Made by a program: the position numbers and the translations under genes
The notes under the pieces: model-generated
The model's database searches: none
Told to the model about the DNA's origin: nothing
The model's input: the letters and a program-made list of their open reading frames with translations, nothing else
Source of the DNA: Bacillota bacterium
Lineage (GTDB): Bacteria; Bacillota; UBA4882; UBA8346
DNA length: 64,000 nucleotides
Direction: 5' to 3'
Assembly (NCBI GenBank): GCA_023429995.1
Contig: JAEZCE010000093.1
Span: 1 to 64,000, forward strand
In this document: one piece after another, positions 8,892 to 17,050 of the stretch
Numbering within the stretch: position 1 is the first letter of the stretch
Layout of the letters: each line of letters opens with the position of its first letter

Positions 8892-9923
8892 ATGGAAACA
8901 AAAATTAAAGTTTTAATTGTCGATGATGCCGCAATGGTTAGAAGAATTTTTGCCCAGCAGCTGGCAAAGGATCCTGAGCTAGAAGTCGTAGGAGAAGCGG
9001 CGGATGCTTTTATAGCCCGGGAAAAAATTACTGAACTTAAGCCGGATGTAATATTACTTGATATTGAGATGCCACAGATGGATGGGCTGACTTTCCTGGA
9101 ACAAATTATGATCAACTGTCCGATGCCGGTTATTATCGTCAGTTCACTGGCTAAAGAAGGCGGGCCTATAGCCTTACGGGCATTAGAATTGGGAGCAGCT
9201 GATGTCATTGCCAAACCGGGCTCTTCCTATTCGGTAAAAGAAATGAGTGAGCAGTTGATTGAGAAAATTAAAGCTGTAACTCATGTTAAAAAATATTCCA
9301 ATTTTTTGGATGTTGCGGCGAGTTCAGTGTTAACCTTGCCGGATGGAAGAGGGGCGCGCGAATTACCGATTATTGCCATTGGGGCAGCCACTGGCGGGCC
9401 GGAAGCTATTACTTCAATTTTAACAAAATTACCGAAAGAAATGCCGCCTATATTGATTGTCCAACATATGCCCCCTCATTTTACGAAAGCTTTTGCTGAA
9501 AAGCTCAATGATATATGCGCTTTGGAAGTCAAAGAAGCAGAACATCATGAACCATTGGCTTCGGGCAAGGTTCTTTTTGCTCCTGGAAACAAGCATATGG
9601 TTTTACAACGGAATAAAGATGGATATATTGTTGCCGTGAAAGATGGACCGCTGGTATTTCATCAGCGCCCTTCGATCGAAGTATTGTTCCGTTCGGTTGC
9701 AATGTATACCGGGAAAGACTCCATGGGGATAATATTAACCGGAATGGGTAAAGATGGGGCTCAAGGGTTGCTGGATATGAGAAATGCCGGAGCTTTAACG
9801 ATTGCTCAAGATGAAGATAGCAGTGCGGTTTTTGGTTTAGCAAAAGAAGCTATTTCTGTAAATGCTGCAGTAAAAGTGGTTCCGCTCTCCAAAATCCCGG
9901 AAATCATCATCAATAGTTTATAA
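8892..9923 (+). CDS. CheB-like protein lacking the catalytic serine
   Basis: The start ATG 8892 (METKIKVLIVDD) matches the start of the second CheB; ATG 8883 is an alternative. The N-terminal receiver has Asp57 in LLDIEMPQMDG. The C-terminal methylesterase domain keeps the catalytic His region (VQHMPPHFT) and Asp region (LTGMGKDGAQG). The nucleophile motif, however, reads GAATGG instead of GASTGG: codon 166 (9387-9389) is GCC, alanine. In CheB this serine carries out ester hydrolysis, so the protein is predicted to be catalytically dead. It may act as a phosphate sink, a receptor-binding decoy, or a partner of the intact paralogue at 10099. A sequencing error is unlikely, since serine codons differ from GCC in at least one base and the frame is intact, but this cannot be excluded here. 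Confidence 0.88.
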   Translation: METKIKVLIVDDAAMVRRIFAQQLAKDPELEVVGEAADAFIAREKITELKPDVILLDIEMPQMDGLTFLEQIMINCPMPVIIVSSLAKEGGPIALRALELGAADVIAKPGSSYSVKEMSEQLIEKIKAVTHVKKYSNFLDVAASSVLTLPDGRGARELPIIAIGAATGGPEAITSILTKLPKEMPPILIVQHMPPHFTKAFAEKLNDICALEVKEAEHHEPLASGKVLFAPGNKHMVLQRNKDGYIVAVKDGPLVFHQRPSIEVLFRSVAMYTGKDSMGIILTGMGKDGAQGLLDMRNAGALTIAQDEDSSAVFGLAKEAISVNAAVKVVPLSKIPEIIINSL

Positions 9924-10098
9924 TGCAAAAGTCTTTTTTTGCCGACAGCAATTACATTGAAATGTAGTTCACTAGGGGCGGTTATACATACCAGCAGATA
10001 AAGAGCTTAAAATGGCAGGAATGGATTATTGAAATGTCGAAATCCAATTATAAAGCGATAAAGCGGGCTATACCAAATAAGTCAAAAGGCAGACAAAT

Positions 10099-11127
10099 AT
10101 GGAAAAGAAGATTAAGGTACTCATTGTGGATGATTCCGCCATGGTCCGCAAAGTATTTAGCGAGCAACTTGCCAAGGATTCGGAGATAGAAGTCGTGGGT
10201 ACTGCTCCTGATCCTTATATTGGAAGAGATAAAATTGTTTATCTGCATCCCGATGTTTTGATCCTTGATATTGAAATGCCGCGGATGGATGGATTAACCT
10301 TTTTAGAGAAATTGATGAGGTATTATCCAATGCCGGTTATTATCGTGAGTTCGCTAGCCAAGGAAGGCTGTGAAGTTGCCCTAAAGGCGCTGGAATTGGG
10401 AGCAATCGAGGTAATGGCCAAACCTGGCGCTGCCTATTCGGTACAGGATATGAGTGAGCAATTGATCGAAAAAATTAAAGCTGTCGCCCAGGTCAAGAAA
10501 TTTAAGCGGGAATCATTGACGGTTGCGGCGGCTAGGCCGGTAAATTTAACTCAATTTAAAACAACGGAGCGGATTATTGCTATTGGCGCTTCTACAGGAG
10601 GAACCGAGGCCATTAAGGATGTTTTAATTAATTTGCCGGCAGAAATCCCTCCGATTCTTATTGTACAGCATATGCCGGAACATTTCACCAAATCCTATGC
10701 GGAACGATTGAACACGCTTTGTAAATTTGAAGTCAAAGAAGCTGTTGATGGTGAGTGGGCTACTCCCGGCAAAGCTCTAATTGCTCCGGGCAACAAACAT
10801 ATGGTGCTAAAACGAAGCGGGGCCAGGTATTATGTTGAAGTGAAAGACGGCCCCTTGGTATACCATCAAAGGCCATCGGTGGAAGTTTTGTTCTCTTCGG
10901 TTGCTAAATATGCCGGACCTAATGCGGCAGGTATTCTATTAACCGGTATGGGCAGGGATGGAGCGAATGGTTTGCTGGAAATGAAAAATGCGGGGGCTTT
11001 TACCATCGCTCAGGATGAAAATAGTTGCATCGTATATGGAATGCCTAAGGAGGCTGTGGCGCTTGGAGCGGCTATACGTGTCGTTTCTTTGGAAAATATC
11101 CCCCAAAACCTCATGGAAGTGTTGTAA
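10099..11127 (+). CDS. cheB: CheB protein-glutamate methylesterase/deamidase
   Basis: A 342-residue, full-length CheB. The receiver domain has Asp57 (LILDIEMPRMDG), and after a short linker comes a methylesterase domain with Ser165 in IAIGASTGG, the His motif VQHMPEHFT and the Asp motif LTGMGRDGANG. The enzyme demethylates and deamidates chemoreceptors, reversing CheR. It is strongly similar to the preceding protein along its whole length, so the two arose by tandem duplication; this copy keeps the complete catalytic triad. It is followed 43 nt later by two CheX-like genes. Confidence 0.95.
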   Translation: MEKKIKVLIVDDSAMVRKVFSEQLAKDSEIEVVGTAPDPYIGRDKIVYLHPDVLILDIEMPRMDGLTFLEKLMRYYPMPVIIVSSLAKEGCEVALKALELGAIEVMAKPGAAYSVQDMSEQLIEKIKAVAQVKKFKRESLTVAAARPVNLTQFKTTERIIAIGASTGGTEAIKDVLINLPAEIPPILIVQHMPEHFTKSYAERLNTLCKFEVKEAVDGEWATPGKALIAPGNKHMVLKRSGARYYVEVKDGPLVYHQRPSVEVLFSSVAKYAGPNAAGILLTGMGRDGANGLLEMKNAGAFTIAQDENSCIVYGMPKEAVALGAAIRVVSLENIPQNLMEVL

Positions 11128-11170
11128 GAATCTTCATATTAAATAACCATCATAGTGGAGCGTGTGAAAC

Positions 11171-11656
11171 TTGATTAATCAGCAACTGACACAACCTTAT
11201 TTTGATAGTGCGCAAACTGTATTGCAGGATATGGCTGCAGTCAAAATCGAACCCGGGGGTTATTTTTATCCCGATCATAACGACATTCTATCGTATGGAG
11301 TTGCCAGTATTATCACGTTTATGGGCAAAATAAAGGGGCGTTTGCTTATTGATATGGATCCCGAGCTTGCGCTGGAAATTGCTCGAAATATCAATGATGA
11401 GCAATTTGACAGTACAAAGGAATTCATGGTGCTAACGACAATATCGGAAGTTAATAATGTAATCGCCGGTAAAGCAAATACTATTTTAAATAATAGTTTC
11501 AGCCTTGGTTTGCGCCTGGCGCCACCCATTGTTTTTACAGGAAAGAAACCGATTGTTTGTATTCCTAAAATTAATTCGGAATCTATTGATTGTTATTCAA
11601 AACATGGCCGGTTACGGATCAATGTCGCTTTTGAAGGCGGTGCTACAACTAAATGA
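11171..11656 (+). CDS. CheX-like chemotaxis phosphatase (paralogue 2)
   Basis: A 161-residue protein from TTG 11171; GTGGAG is about 10 nt upstream. The phosphatase helix is ISEVNNVIAGKAN, preserving E-x-x-N. The C-terminal strand pattern (INVAFEGG) resembles that of paralogue 1 (IQVGFEG), so the family has been duplicated locally. It overlaps the next CheX gene by 4 nt (ATGA), indicating translational coupling. The expected role is hydrolysis of the phospho-aspartate on a chemotaxis receiver. The N-terminal 30 residues are longer than in the other two copies. Confidence 0.8.
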   Translation: MINQQLTQPYFDSAQTVLQDMAAVKIEPGGYFYPDHNDILSYGVASIITFMGKIKGRLLIDMDPELALEIARNINDEQFDSTKEFMVLTTISEVNNVIAGKANTILNNSFSLGLRLAPPIVFTGKKPIVCIPKINSESIDCYSKHGRLRINVAFEGGATTK

Positions 11657-12111
11657 ATACAGCCTATATAAATCCCTTTTTAGAAGCTCTGATCAAGGTT
11701 TTAGAACAATTTGGGATTGCCGGTGTGGAGATCGGCAATATGGAGAAAAAAGAACGGACGCAAGTAACATTGGATGTAACGGCCATTGTCGGGTTAGTAG
11801 GCGATATCAAGGGAAATGTAGCCTATTCCTTTTCACAGGAAACAGCGAAACAATTGCTTTCTTCGATGGCGCCGGGAATGGCTGTCGATGATTTTGATAT
11901 GATGGCTCTCAGCGCGATTGGTGAATTATCGAATATGACAACCGGAAAAGCCTCGATTTTATTATCCAATATCGGTGTCAATATTGATATATCGCCACCC
12001 TCAATTGTTGTCGGTGAGGAAATTTATTTCATTATCAGTCCGGTTCAGAGTATCGCGGTGAATATCAATACTCCGGCCGGACGAATTGAAGTCAATATTG
12101 AGATTGAATAA
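11653..12111 (+). CDS. CheX-like chemotaxis phosphatase (paralogue 3)
   Basis: A 152-residue CheX homologue with phosphatase motif IGELSNMTTGKAS (E-x-x-N) and the strand VTAIVGLVGDIKGNV typical of CheX. The ATG start overlaps the preceding stop codon. It is the third copy in the cluster and the closest in appearance to ordinary CheX. Co-expression of two adjacent copies is likely; whether they form heterodimers or act on different receivers cannot be told from sequence. Confidence 0.87.
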   Translation: MNTAYINPFLEALIKVLEQFGIAGVEIGNMEKKERTQVTLDVTAIVGLVGDIKGNVAYSFSQETAKQLLSSMAPGMAVDDFDMMALSAIGELSNMTTGKASILLSNIGVNIDISPPSIVVGEEIYFIISPVQSIAVNINTPAGRIEVNIEIE

Positions 12112-12120
12112 AGGCAAAGG

Positions 12121-12690
12121 TTAAAGGTGAATCGTTAATTTCAGATGGGAATTGGCAGTAAGCCAATGGCTCCATAATGAGATTAGTTGCAGCAATACAC
12201 TGAAAATAAGACCAGCTGTAATACTGGCGACAAAAGAGGTGCGGAACTCAACTTGATCGGCTTCATTTTTATACATTCCGGCAACGATCCGGATTAAAAT
12301 TAGGGTCACGAGGGCCACACCAAAGAGAGTTACCAGTAAATAAAACTTGCTAATCCGTTCACAGTATCCGTACAAGCTTTGGGATAAAAAGAAAATGAAG
12401 GATGAGATTACCCCTTGAAATAAATTTTTAAAATAACTCCGGGTATTAATTTTTCGCATCAAAACCGGTAAAATGATTAAAATAACAATAAAAAGCAAAG
12501 TGCCGGTGGAAATACCCCAAAACATGTCTTTATAAACGATATTGTTGGCTTTGGAAATATAAGAATTGAAAATTTTTAGGGGTTTATCAAAAATATGATT
12601 GTAATATTGGATTCCACCAAGGATTCCTGCAGTAATAACCAGGAGTACAAAAAACAGGACGATTTTTTTAAATTTGGAATTTTTAGTCAT
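12121..12690 (-). CDS. Hypothetical five-helix membrane protein
   Basis: A 189-residue protein with a strong ribosome site (AGGAGG, 7-8 nt before ATG 12690). Hydrophobic segments lie at about 10-30, 58-80, 90-108, 115-137 and 150-175, so it is probably an inner-membrane protein. I do not recognise the family. It is convergent with the CheX genes (stops 9 nt apart) and divergent from the LysE-type gene, so it is a single-gene unit. No catalytic or binding motif is visible. Confidence 0.6.
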   Translation of the reverse strand: MTKNSKFKKIVLFFVLLVITAGILGGIQYYNHIFDKPLKIFNSYISKANNIVYKDMFWGISTGTLLFIVILIILPVLMRKINTRSYFKNLFQGVISSFIFFLSQSLYGYCERISKFYLLVTLFGVALVTLILIRIVAGMYKNEADQVEFRTSFVASITAGLIFSVLLQLISLWSHWLTANSHLKLTIHL

Positions 12691-12890
12691 CGCAAAAGCC
12701 TCCTGAAATTGGTTTGAATTACAATATTTATATCATTTAATACGGCTTTTCCGTTTGAAATCTTTAGTAGAAAATTGGAAACAACCAGAAGTAAAAAGAT
12801 GGGGTTGAATTTATAAGTTTATCCAAATATAATTAAAGTGCTATTTTGTTTATCAAACCCGTTATTGCCAATTCTTGCAGGAAGGTACAC

Positions 12891-13526
12891 ATGAATTTTC
12901 ATTTATTGTCGAAGGGAATTTTAATTGGAATTCTAATTGCCGCTCCGGTCGGGCCGATTGGTTTCTTGTGTATTAAGCGTACTTTGAATGCGGGAAGGCT
13001 TCATGGATTTGTGGCAGGACTTGGAGCGGCTACGGCGGATACAATCTACGGAGCGGTCGCCGGATTCGGATTGACTGCAGTTTCCAATGTGCTGATGTAC
13101 TATCATGATTGGTTGCGTTTGGGCGGAGGTTTGTTCCTTTGCGGACTTGGAATGGTTAGTTTCTTTTCTAAACCAGCTGTTGCCCCTGAGAATTTTGGCG
13201 GTAAAAGTTTAGTAGGGGTTTATTTTTCAACATTTTTCCTTACTTTGGCGAACCCTTTGACGATGCTGGCCTTTACAGCTATTTTTGCCGGTCTTGGTGT
13301 CGGGAATGGTCTGATTCAACCGGAGCATAGGCGGAGCGACGGGGCAACAGAAATGTTGGTTTCGGGAGTTTTTCTAGGGTCCGTGCTTTGGTGGCTGTTT
13401 TTAAGTATGCTGGTGGGCGGGTTTCGTTCGAAGTTTAATTACCGGAAATTATTATGGGTTAACCGGATCTCCGGTATTGTCATTTGCGGTTTTGGTTTAG
13501 TCGTGTTATGTTTTACAAAAGGGTAA
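12891..13526 (+). CDS. LysE-family amino-acid exporter
   Basis: ATG 12891 (MNFHLLSKG) is preferred over the in-frame ATG 12846 because AGGAAGG sits just upstream. The 211-residue protein has about six TM helices and the family signature IAAPVGPIGFLCIKRTL near the N-terminus. The first TM pair contains the GFVAGLGAATADTIYG motif. LysE/RhtB proteins export amino acids or other small metabolites; the substrate is not predictable. It is followed by a good bidirectional terminator. Confidence 0.85.
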   Translation: MNFHLLSKGILIGILIAAPVGPIGFLCIKRTLNAGRLHGFVAGLGAATADTIYGAVAGFGLTAVSNVLMYYHDWLRLGGGLFLCGLGMVSFFSKPAVAPENFGGKSLVGVYFSTFFLTLANPLTMLAFTAIFAGLGVGNGLIQPEHRRSDGATEMLVSGVFLGSVLWWLFLSMLVGGFRSKFNYRKLLWVNRISGIVICGFGLVVLCFTKG

Positions 13527-13547
13527 TGACATTAGATTTTTGAAGTA

Positions 13548-13590
13548 AAACAAAAACGGGTGGGCGACATCGTCCCATCCGTTTTTGTTT
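13548..13590. terminator. Bidirectional rho-independent terminator
   Basis: The arm AAACAAAAACGGGTGGG (13548-13564) pairs with CCCATCCGTTTTTGTTT (13574-13590), with A-rich and T-rich flanks on either side. It serves the LysE-type gene from the left and could serve the SLH gene from the right. Confidence 0.85.
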
Positions 13591-13673
13591 ATTAGAAGAT
13601 ATAGAGCTTTTGTGAACGCTGCGCCTTTGTCGCTAATAATTGTCTGCGGGTGCACGGATAACGTTTATTTCTA

Positions 13674-14909
13674 TCAATAGGTGTTATTTGAATTTTGGGT
13701 TTGGCTCTGATCGGATGCGCCCAATAATTTACTCAAGGCGGCGGTGGCAAGCTCAATTTTACCATATTCTTTGACTTTGCTGAGATCGCGGTCAAGTAAA
13801 GATTGAGCGAAATCCTGAGTAATCCCTAACCGACTGGAAAGAGCCTGCGATAGCCGATCTTTACTTAGGGTATCCAGATAGTTCCAATCCTGCACCATGA
13901 TACTTTCGGCTTCAGCGGGAGTAAGCCCCATAGCAACCATTTTGTTATAGAGATCGCCTTTTAAATTATCTTTTACAGAATTCCAATCCCCGGCAATCAT
14001 GGCGCTGATTTCGTCTTTGGTCAGGGTTCCTTTCGTCATGGAGCTAACTCTGGAAAGTAAATCATTTTTGGTGACTTGACCATAGGCTTTAAGAAATTTG
14101 ACATCTCCTGAGGGGGAAGCAATCACCGTTGCATCATCGCCGGTTAATAGCGTATCCACATCACTTAGATTATTATTGCGCAATAAGATCGTTTCCGGAG
14201 TCACCATCGCCAGTACGGGTTCGCCGTTGTCATTTTTTACGTTGACCAATCCGGTATCCGGGCTGATACTGGTAATTTTTCCTTTGGAGATCACTAAATC
14301 GCTGGCGGCTTTGATCATCCATGCCGCTTCCGCCCGAGTCACCATTTGTTCCGGATGAAATTGGCTTTTGAAACTTTCCGGAAACAGGTTCAATTTGTTG
14401 ATGATTTCGATGTTTTGAAAAGCCCAATTAGATTTGGTAACATCATTAAAACTTGGAGAGAAGGAATTATATTTTTCTTCGGGTTTCCCAAGTTGAATAA
14501 TACGGGTCAAATAGGTCGCTGCTTGGGCTCGACTTAGTTGTTGCGCCGGTCTGAATGTCCCGTCTGGAAAAGCCTTCATCACTTTATGCTGGACTGCGGA
14601 ACTGATAAAGTCTTTGGCCCAATTACCGGTTGTATCGGAAAAGAAGCCTTGATTAGCCGGTTGATAATGAAAAGCTTTGGTGACTAATTTGGCAAATTCA
14701 GCCCGGGTAATGGATTGTTCAGGCTTGAAAGTACCATCGGGATAACCGTTGACAATACCTTTCTCAGTTAATGTTTGAATAGGTTTGATAGCCCAGTTGT
14801 CGCTGATGTCGGATAAAATTACCCCGGCTTGGGCTTCAATACTGAAAAGAAAAATGAAAATTGATGTGATACAGAGAATCAGATAGGATTTCCGATTGAT
14901 TAAAAACAT
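13674..14909 (-). CDS. S-layer homology (SLH) domain envelope protein
   Basis: The start at 14909 (MFLINRKSYL) leaves proper spacing to AAAGGAG; an ATG two codons upstream is too close. A signal peptide (about 1-28) is followed by three SLH repeats (roughly 35-80, 95-140 and 155-200), recognisable by NGYPDGTFKPEQSITRAE and KAFPDGTFRPAQQLSRAQ. The remaining 200 residues show no known enzyme motif and are charged and helical towards the end. SLH domains bind pyruvylated secondary cell-wall polymer; in diderm Bacillota they can tether the outer membrane to peptidoglycan. There is no C-terminal beta-barrel here, so it is an SLH periplasmic or surface protein rather than OmpM. Confidence 0.85.
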   Translation of the reverse strand: MFLINRKSYLILCITSIFIFLFSIEAQAGVILSDISDNWAIKPIQTLTEKGIVNGYPDGTFKPEQSITRAEFAKLVTKAFHYQPANQGFFSDTTGNWAKDFISSAVQHKVMKAFPDGTFRPAQQLSRAQAATYLTRIIQLGKPEEKYNSFSPSFNDVTKSNWAFQNIEIINKLNLFPESFKSQFHPEQMVTRAEAAWMIKAASDLVISKGKITSISPDTGLVNVKNDNGEPVLAMVTPETILLRNNNLSDVDTLLTGDDATVIASPSGDVKFLKAYGQVTKNDLLSRVSSMTKGTLTKDEISAMIAGDWNSVKDNLKGDLYNKMVAMGLTPAEAESIMVQDWNYLDTLSKDRLSQALSSRLGITQDFAQSLLDRDLSKVKEYGKIELATAALSKLLGASDQSQTQNSNNTY

Positions 14910-15182
14910 GTGCATACTCCTTTCTTCTTTTGTAATACGATATCGATACTAAAAAAGTTAATTTACATAAATCATTAGAAACTGGATTCGCAAAGATGTC
15001 CGGGATTCCTTTAAGCAATTGATGGTAAGCTTGGAAAGTACCGAAAGCGATTATGGTTTTCTTCAAGTCGAAACGAGGGAACCGAAAGATAATTACAGGT
15101 ATTTTTGTGGAAAGTTTGGTATCAATTGTTTTATTTTTGAGGGTCCCAAAAATTTCCAATGACATGATATATAATAAAGATG

Positions 15183-15211
15183 TTGACATAAGTCGGTAGA
15201 TAATCTAGTAT
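15183..15211 (+). promoter_or_regulatory. Vegetative promoter of fabH
   Basis: TTGACA (15183-15188), a 17-bp spacer and TAGTAT (15206-15211). Transcription should start near 15218, about 108 nt before the GTG of fabH. Confidence 0.7.
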
Positions 15212-15325
15212 TTGATTTAATACAGATGTCCGAATTAACTTTTCGGTCGATTACAAGAAATGCAATAGGCAATGAATCGTCACATAATATGGACTATTTA
15301 TTGATTATGTAGAGGAGGTTAACTG

Positions 15326-16318
15326 GTGAAAGCGGATTTGGGAAGAACGGAATTTAGAGGTTTAGGATTTTATGTGCCGGAAAGGGTTCTTACCAATTTT
15401 GAAATTGAAGAAATGGTAGACACCTCGGACGAATGGATTTATACCCGTACTGGAATTAAAGAGAGGCATATTGTTGCGGAGGACCAGGCTACTTCCGATT
15501 TGGCCACGATTGCAGCAGGTAGGGCCCTTGAAAATGCGGGTCTCTCCCCTGTTGAATTGGATTTGATTATTGTGGCAACCGCAACTCCCGATTATCCGAT
15601 GCCGGCAACGGCTTGTCTCGTCCAACAATCTATCGGAGCTAAAAATGCGGCTGCTTTTGATATTTCGGCGGCTTGTTCTGGTTTTATATACGGCTTGTCA
15701 ATCGCGGATGCTTATATTAAAAGTGAAGCTTATCAGAATGTACTGTTAATCGGCGCGGAAACATTTTCGCGTTTTATCAATTGGCAGGATCGGAATACTT
15801 GTATTCTTTTTGGAGATGGGGCCGGCGCAGTCGTATTGCAACGGAGTAGCGGGAATTCGGGGATCTTAAGTACCTTTCTGGGAGCTGAAGGGGCCGGCGC
15901 TGGATTGTTATCCATTCCGGCCGGAGGTTCTAGATTGCCGGCCGGGAAGGAATCCTTTGAAAAGGATCTGCATTTTTTACAAATGAACGGTAAGGAAGTA
16001 TATAAAGTAGCGGCAGCCGGAATGGCTAAAGCCATTTTATCAGCCCTTGAAAATACCGGTTTGACATTGGAAGATGTGGATTTCATCATCCCTCATCAGG
16101 CTAATGTCAGGATTATTGACTCGTTGGCGCAGAAGCTGAATTTAGCCCGGGAAAAAGTTTTTGTAAATCTTACAAAATACGGGAATACTTCTGCGGCCTC
16201 AATTCCGATCGCTTTATGTGAAGCGCTCGAAGCTCATAAAATTAAGAAGGACGATGTTGTTGTTCTCGTGAGTTTCGGCGCCGGGTTAACCTGGGGTGCA
16301 AGTATTATTCATTGGTAA
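15326..16318 (+). CDS. fabH: 3-oxoacyl-ACP synthase III
   Basis: A 330-residue FabH starting at GTG 15326, with GAGGAGG 7-8 nt upstream. The catalytic triad is complete: Cys117 in DISAACSGF, His257 in IIPHQANVR and Asn287 in KYGNTSAAS. The FGDGAGAVV motif is also present. It condenses acetyl-CoA or a branched acyl-CoA with malonyl-ACP to start fatty-acid synthesis. It stands alone, without other fab genes, followed by a TetR regulator, so it may serve a specialised role. It contrasts with the degenerate KAS III-like protein at 53050-54099. Confidence 0.95.
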   Translation: MKADLGRTEFRGLGFYVPERVLTNFEIEEMVDTSDEWIYTRTGIKERHIVAEDQATSDLATIAAGRALENAGLSPVELDLIIVATATPDYPMPATACLVQQSIGAKNAAAFDISAACSGFIYGLSIADAYIKSEAYQNVLLIGAETFSRFINWQDRNTCILFGDGAGAVVLQRSSGNSGILSTFLGAEGAGAGLLSIPAGGSRLPAGKESFEKDLHFLQMNGKEVYKVAAAGMAKAILSALENTGLTLEDVDFIIPHQANVRIIDSLAQKLNLAREKVFVNLTKYGNTSAASIPIALCEALEAHKIKKDDVVVLVSFGAGLTWGASIIHW

Positions 16319-16339
16319 GATATTTGGTAATTTCAAAAA

Positions 16340-16382
16340 CCGCCAAGAATAATGTTTATTGGAAAAACAGGCTTCTTGGCGG
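16340..16382. promoter_or_regulatory. Inverted repeat between fabH and the TetR gene
   Basis: The perfect 10-bp arms CCGCCAAGAA (16340-16349) and TTCTTGGCGG (16373-16382) flank 23 nt, just upstream of the TetR start. It may be a fabH terminator without a T-run, or an operator for the TetR protein. Sequence alone does not decide. Confidence 0.4.
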
Positions 16383-16397
16383 ATTGGAGTGTAATCC

Positions 16398-16985
16398 ATG
16401 TCGATACATCTAGAAACCAACAAATCAAATCAATCCCAAAAAATTCTCTCGGCGGCCTTTTACTGCATATCAACCAAGGGCTATGCCAACGTGTCCTTAC
16501 GGGATATCGCCGATAAGGCCGGAGTGGTTTTGAGTCAACTCAATTATTATTATAAAAACAAAGAAGGATTGTTCATAGAGGTTATTAAGGTTGCGATTGG
16601 CAAGTATCTGATGGAAATTGAAGCCAATTTGCAAAAGGGAAAAACAGTTCAGGAAAAGATGGCCTGCCTGAGCCAATATTTTCGAGAAATGATCACCAAA
16701 GCCCCTGAATTATTCAGGTTGCTTTACGATTTTATCGGAATGGCAATATGGTCCGAGAAGTTTCGAGAATTATTAAAGAAGTTGTTTCAAGAACTCACCG
16801 ATTTGGTTGATGAGAATATTGTGGTTCATATGGCCCAAAAAGATAGAGACTGCCCTTATTCTTCCAAAGCAATATCGCGAATGATTGTCGGCGCCCTTTT
16901 TGGCATCACCCTTCAATCGATACTGGATCCCGAAAAGGAGAATTTATCAGACGCTTTTAAAGTGATTCCGGTTATCTTTCAATAG
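16398..16985 (+). CDS. TetR/AcrR-family transcriptional regulator
   Basis: A 195-residue protein whose N-terminal TetR helix-turn-helix is visible as VSLRDIADKAG...LNYYYKNKEGLF (about 28-58). The C-terminal ligand-binding domain is helical without recognisable ligand motifs. It lies 79 nt downstream of fabH on the same strand, with a perfect dyad between them, so it may regulate itself and possibly lipid metabolism. ATG 16398 fits the domain start. Ligand and targets are unknown. Confidence 0.88.
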   Translation: MSIHLETNKSNQSQKILSAAFYCISTKGYANVSLRDIADKAGVVLSQLNYYYKNKEGLFIEVIKVAIGKYLMEIEANLQKGKTVQEKMACLSQYFREMITKAPELFRLLYDFIGMAIWSEKFRELLKKLFQELTDLVDENIVVHMAQKDRDCPYSSKAISRMIVGALFGITLQSILDPEKENLSDAFKVIPVIFQ

Positions 16986-17050
16986 GGCAACCCATGTTGG
17001 TTAGTGGAAAAGGAGACCGTTGCAGTATCTGAACGGCTTGATAGGCGGCA

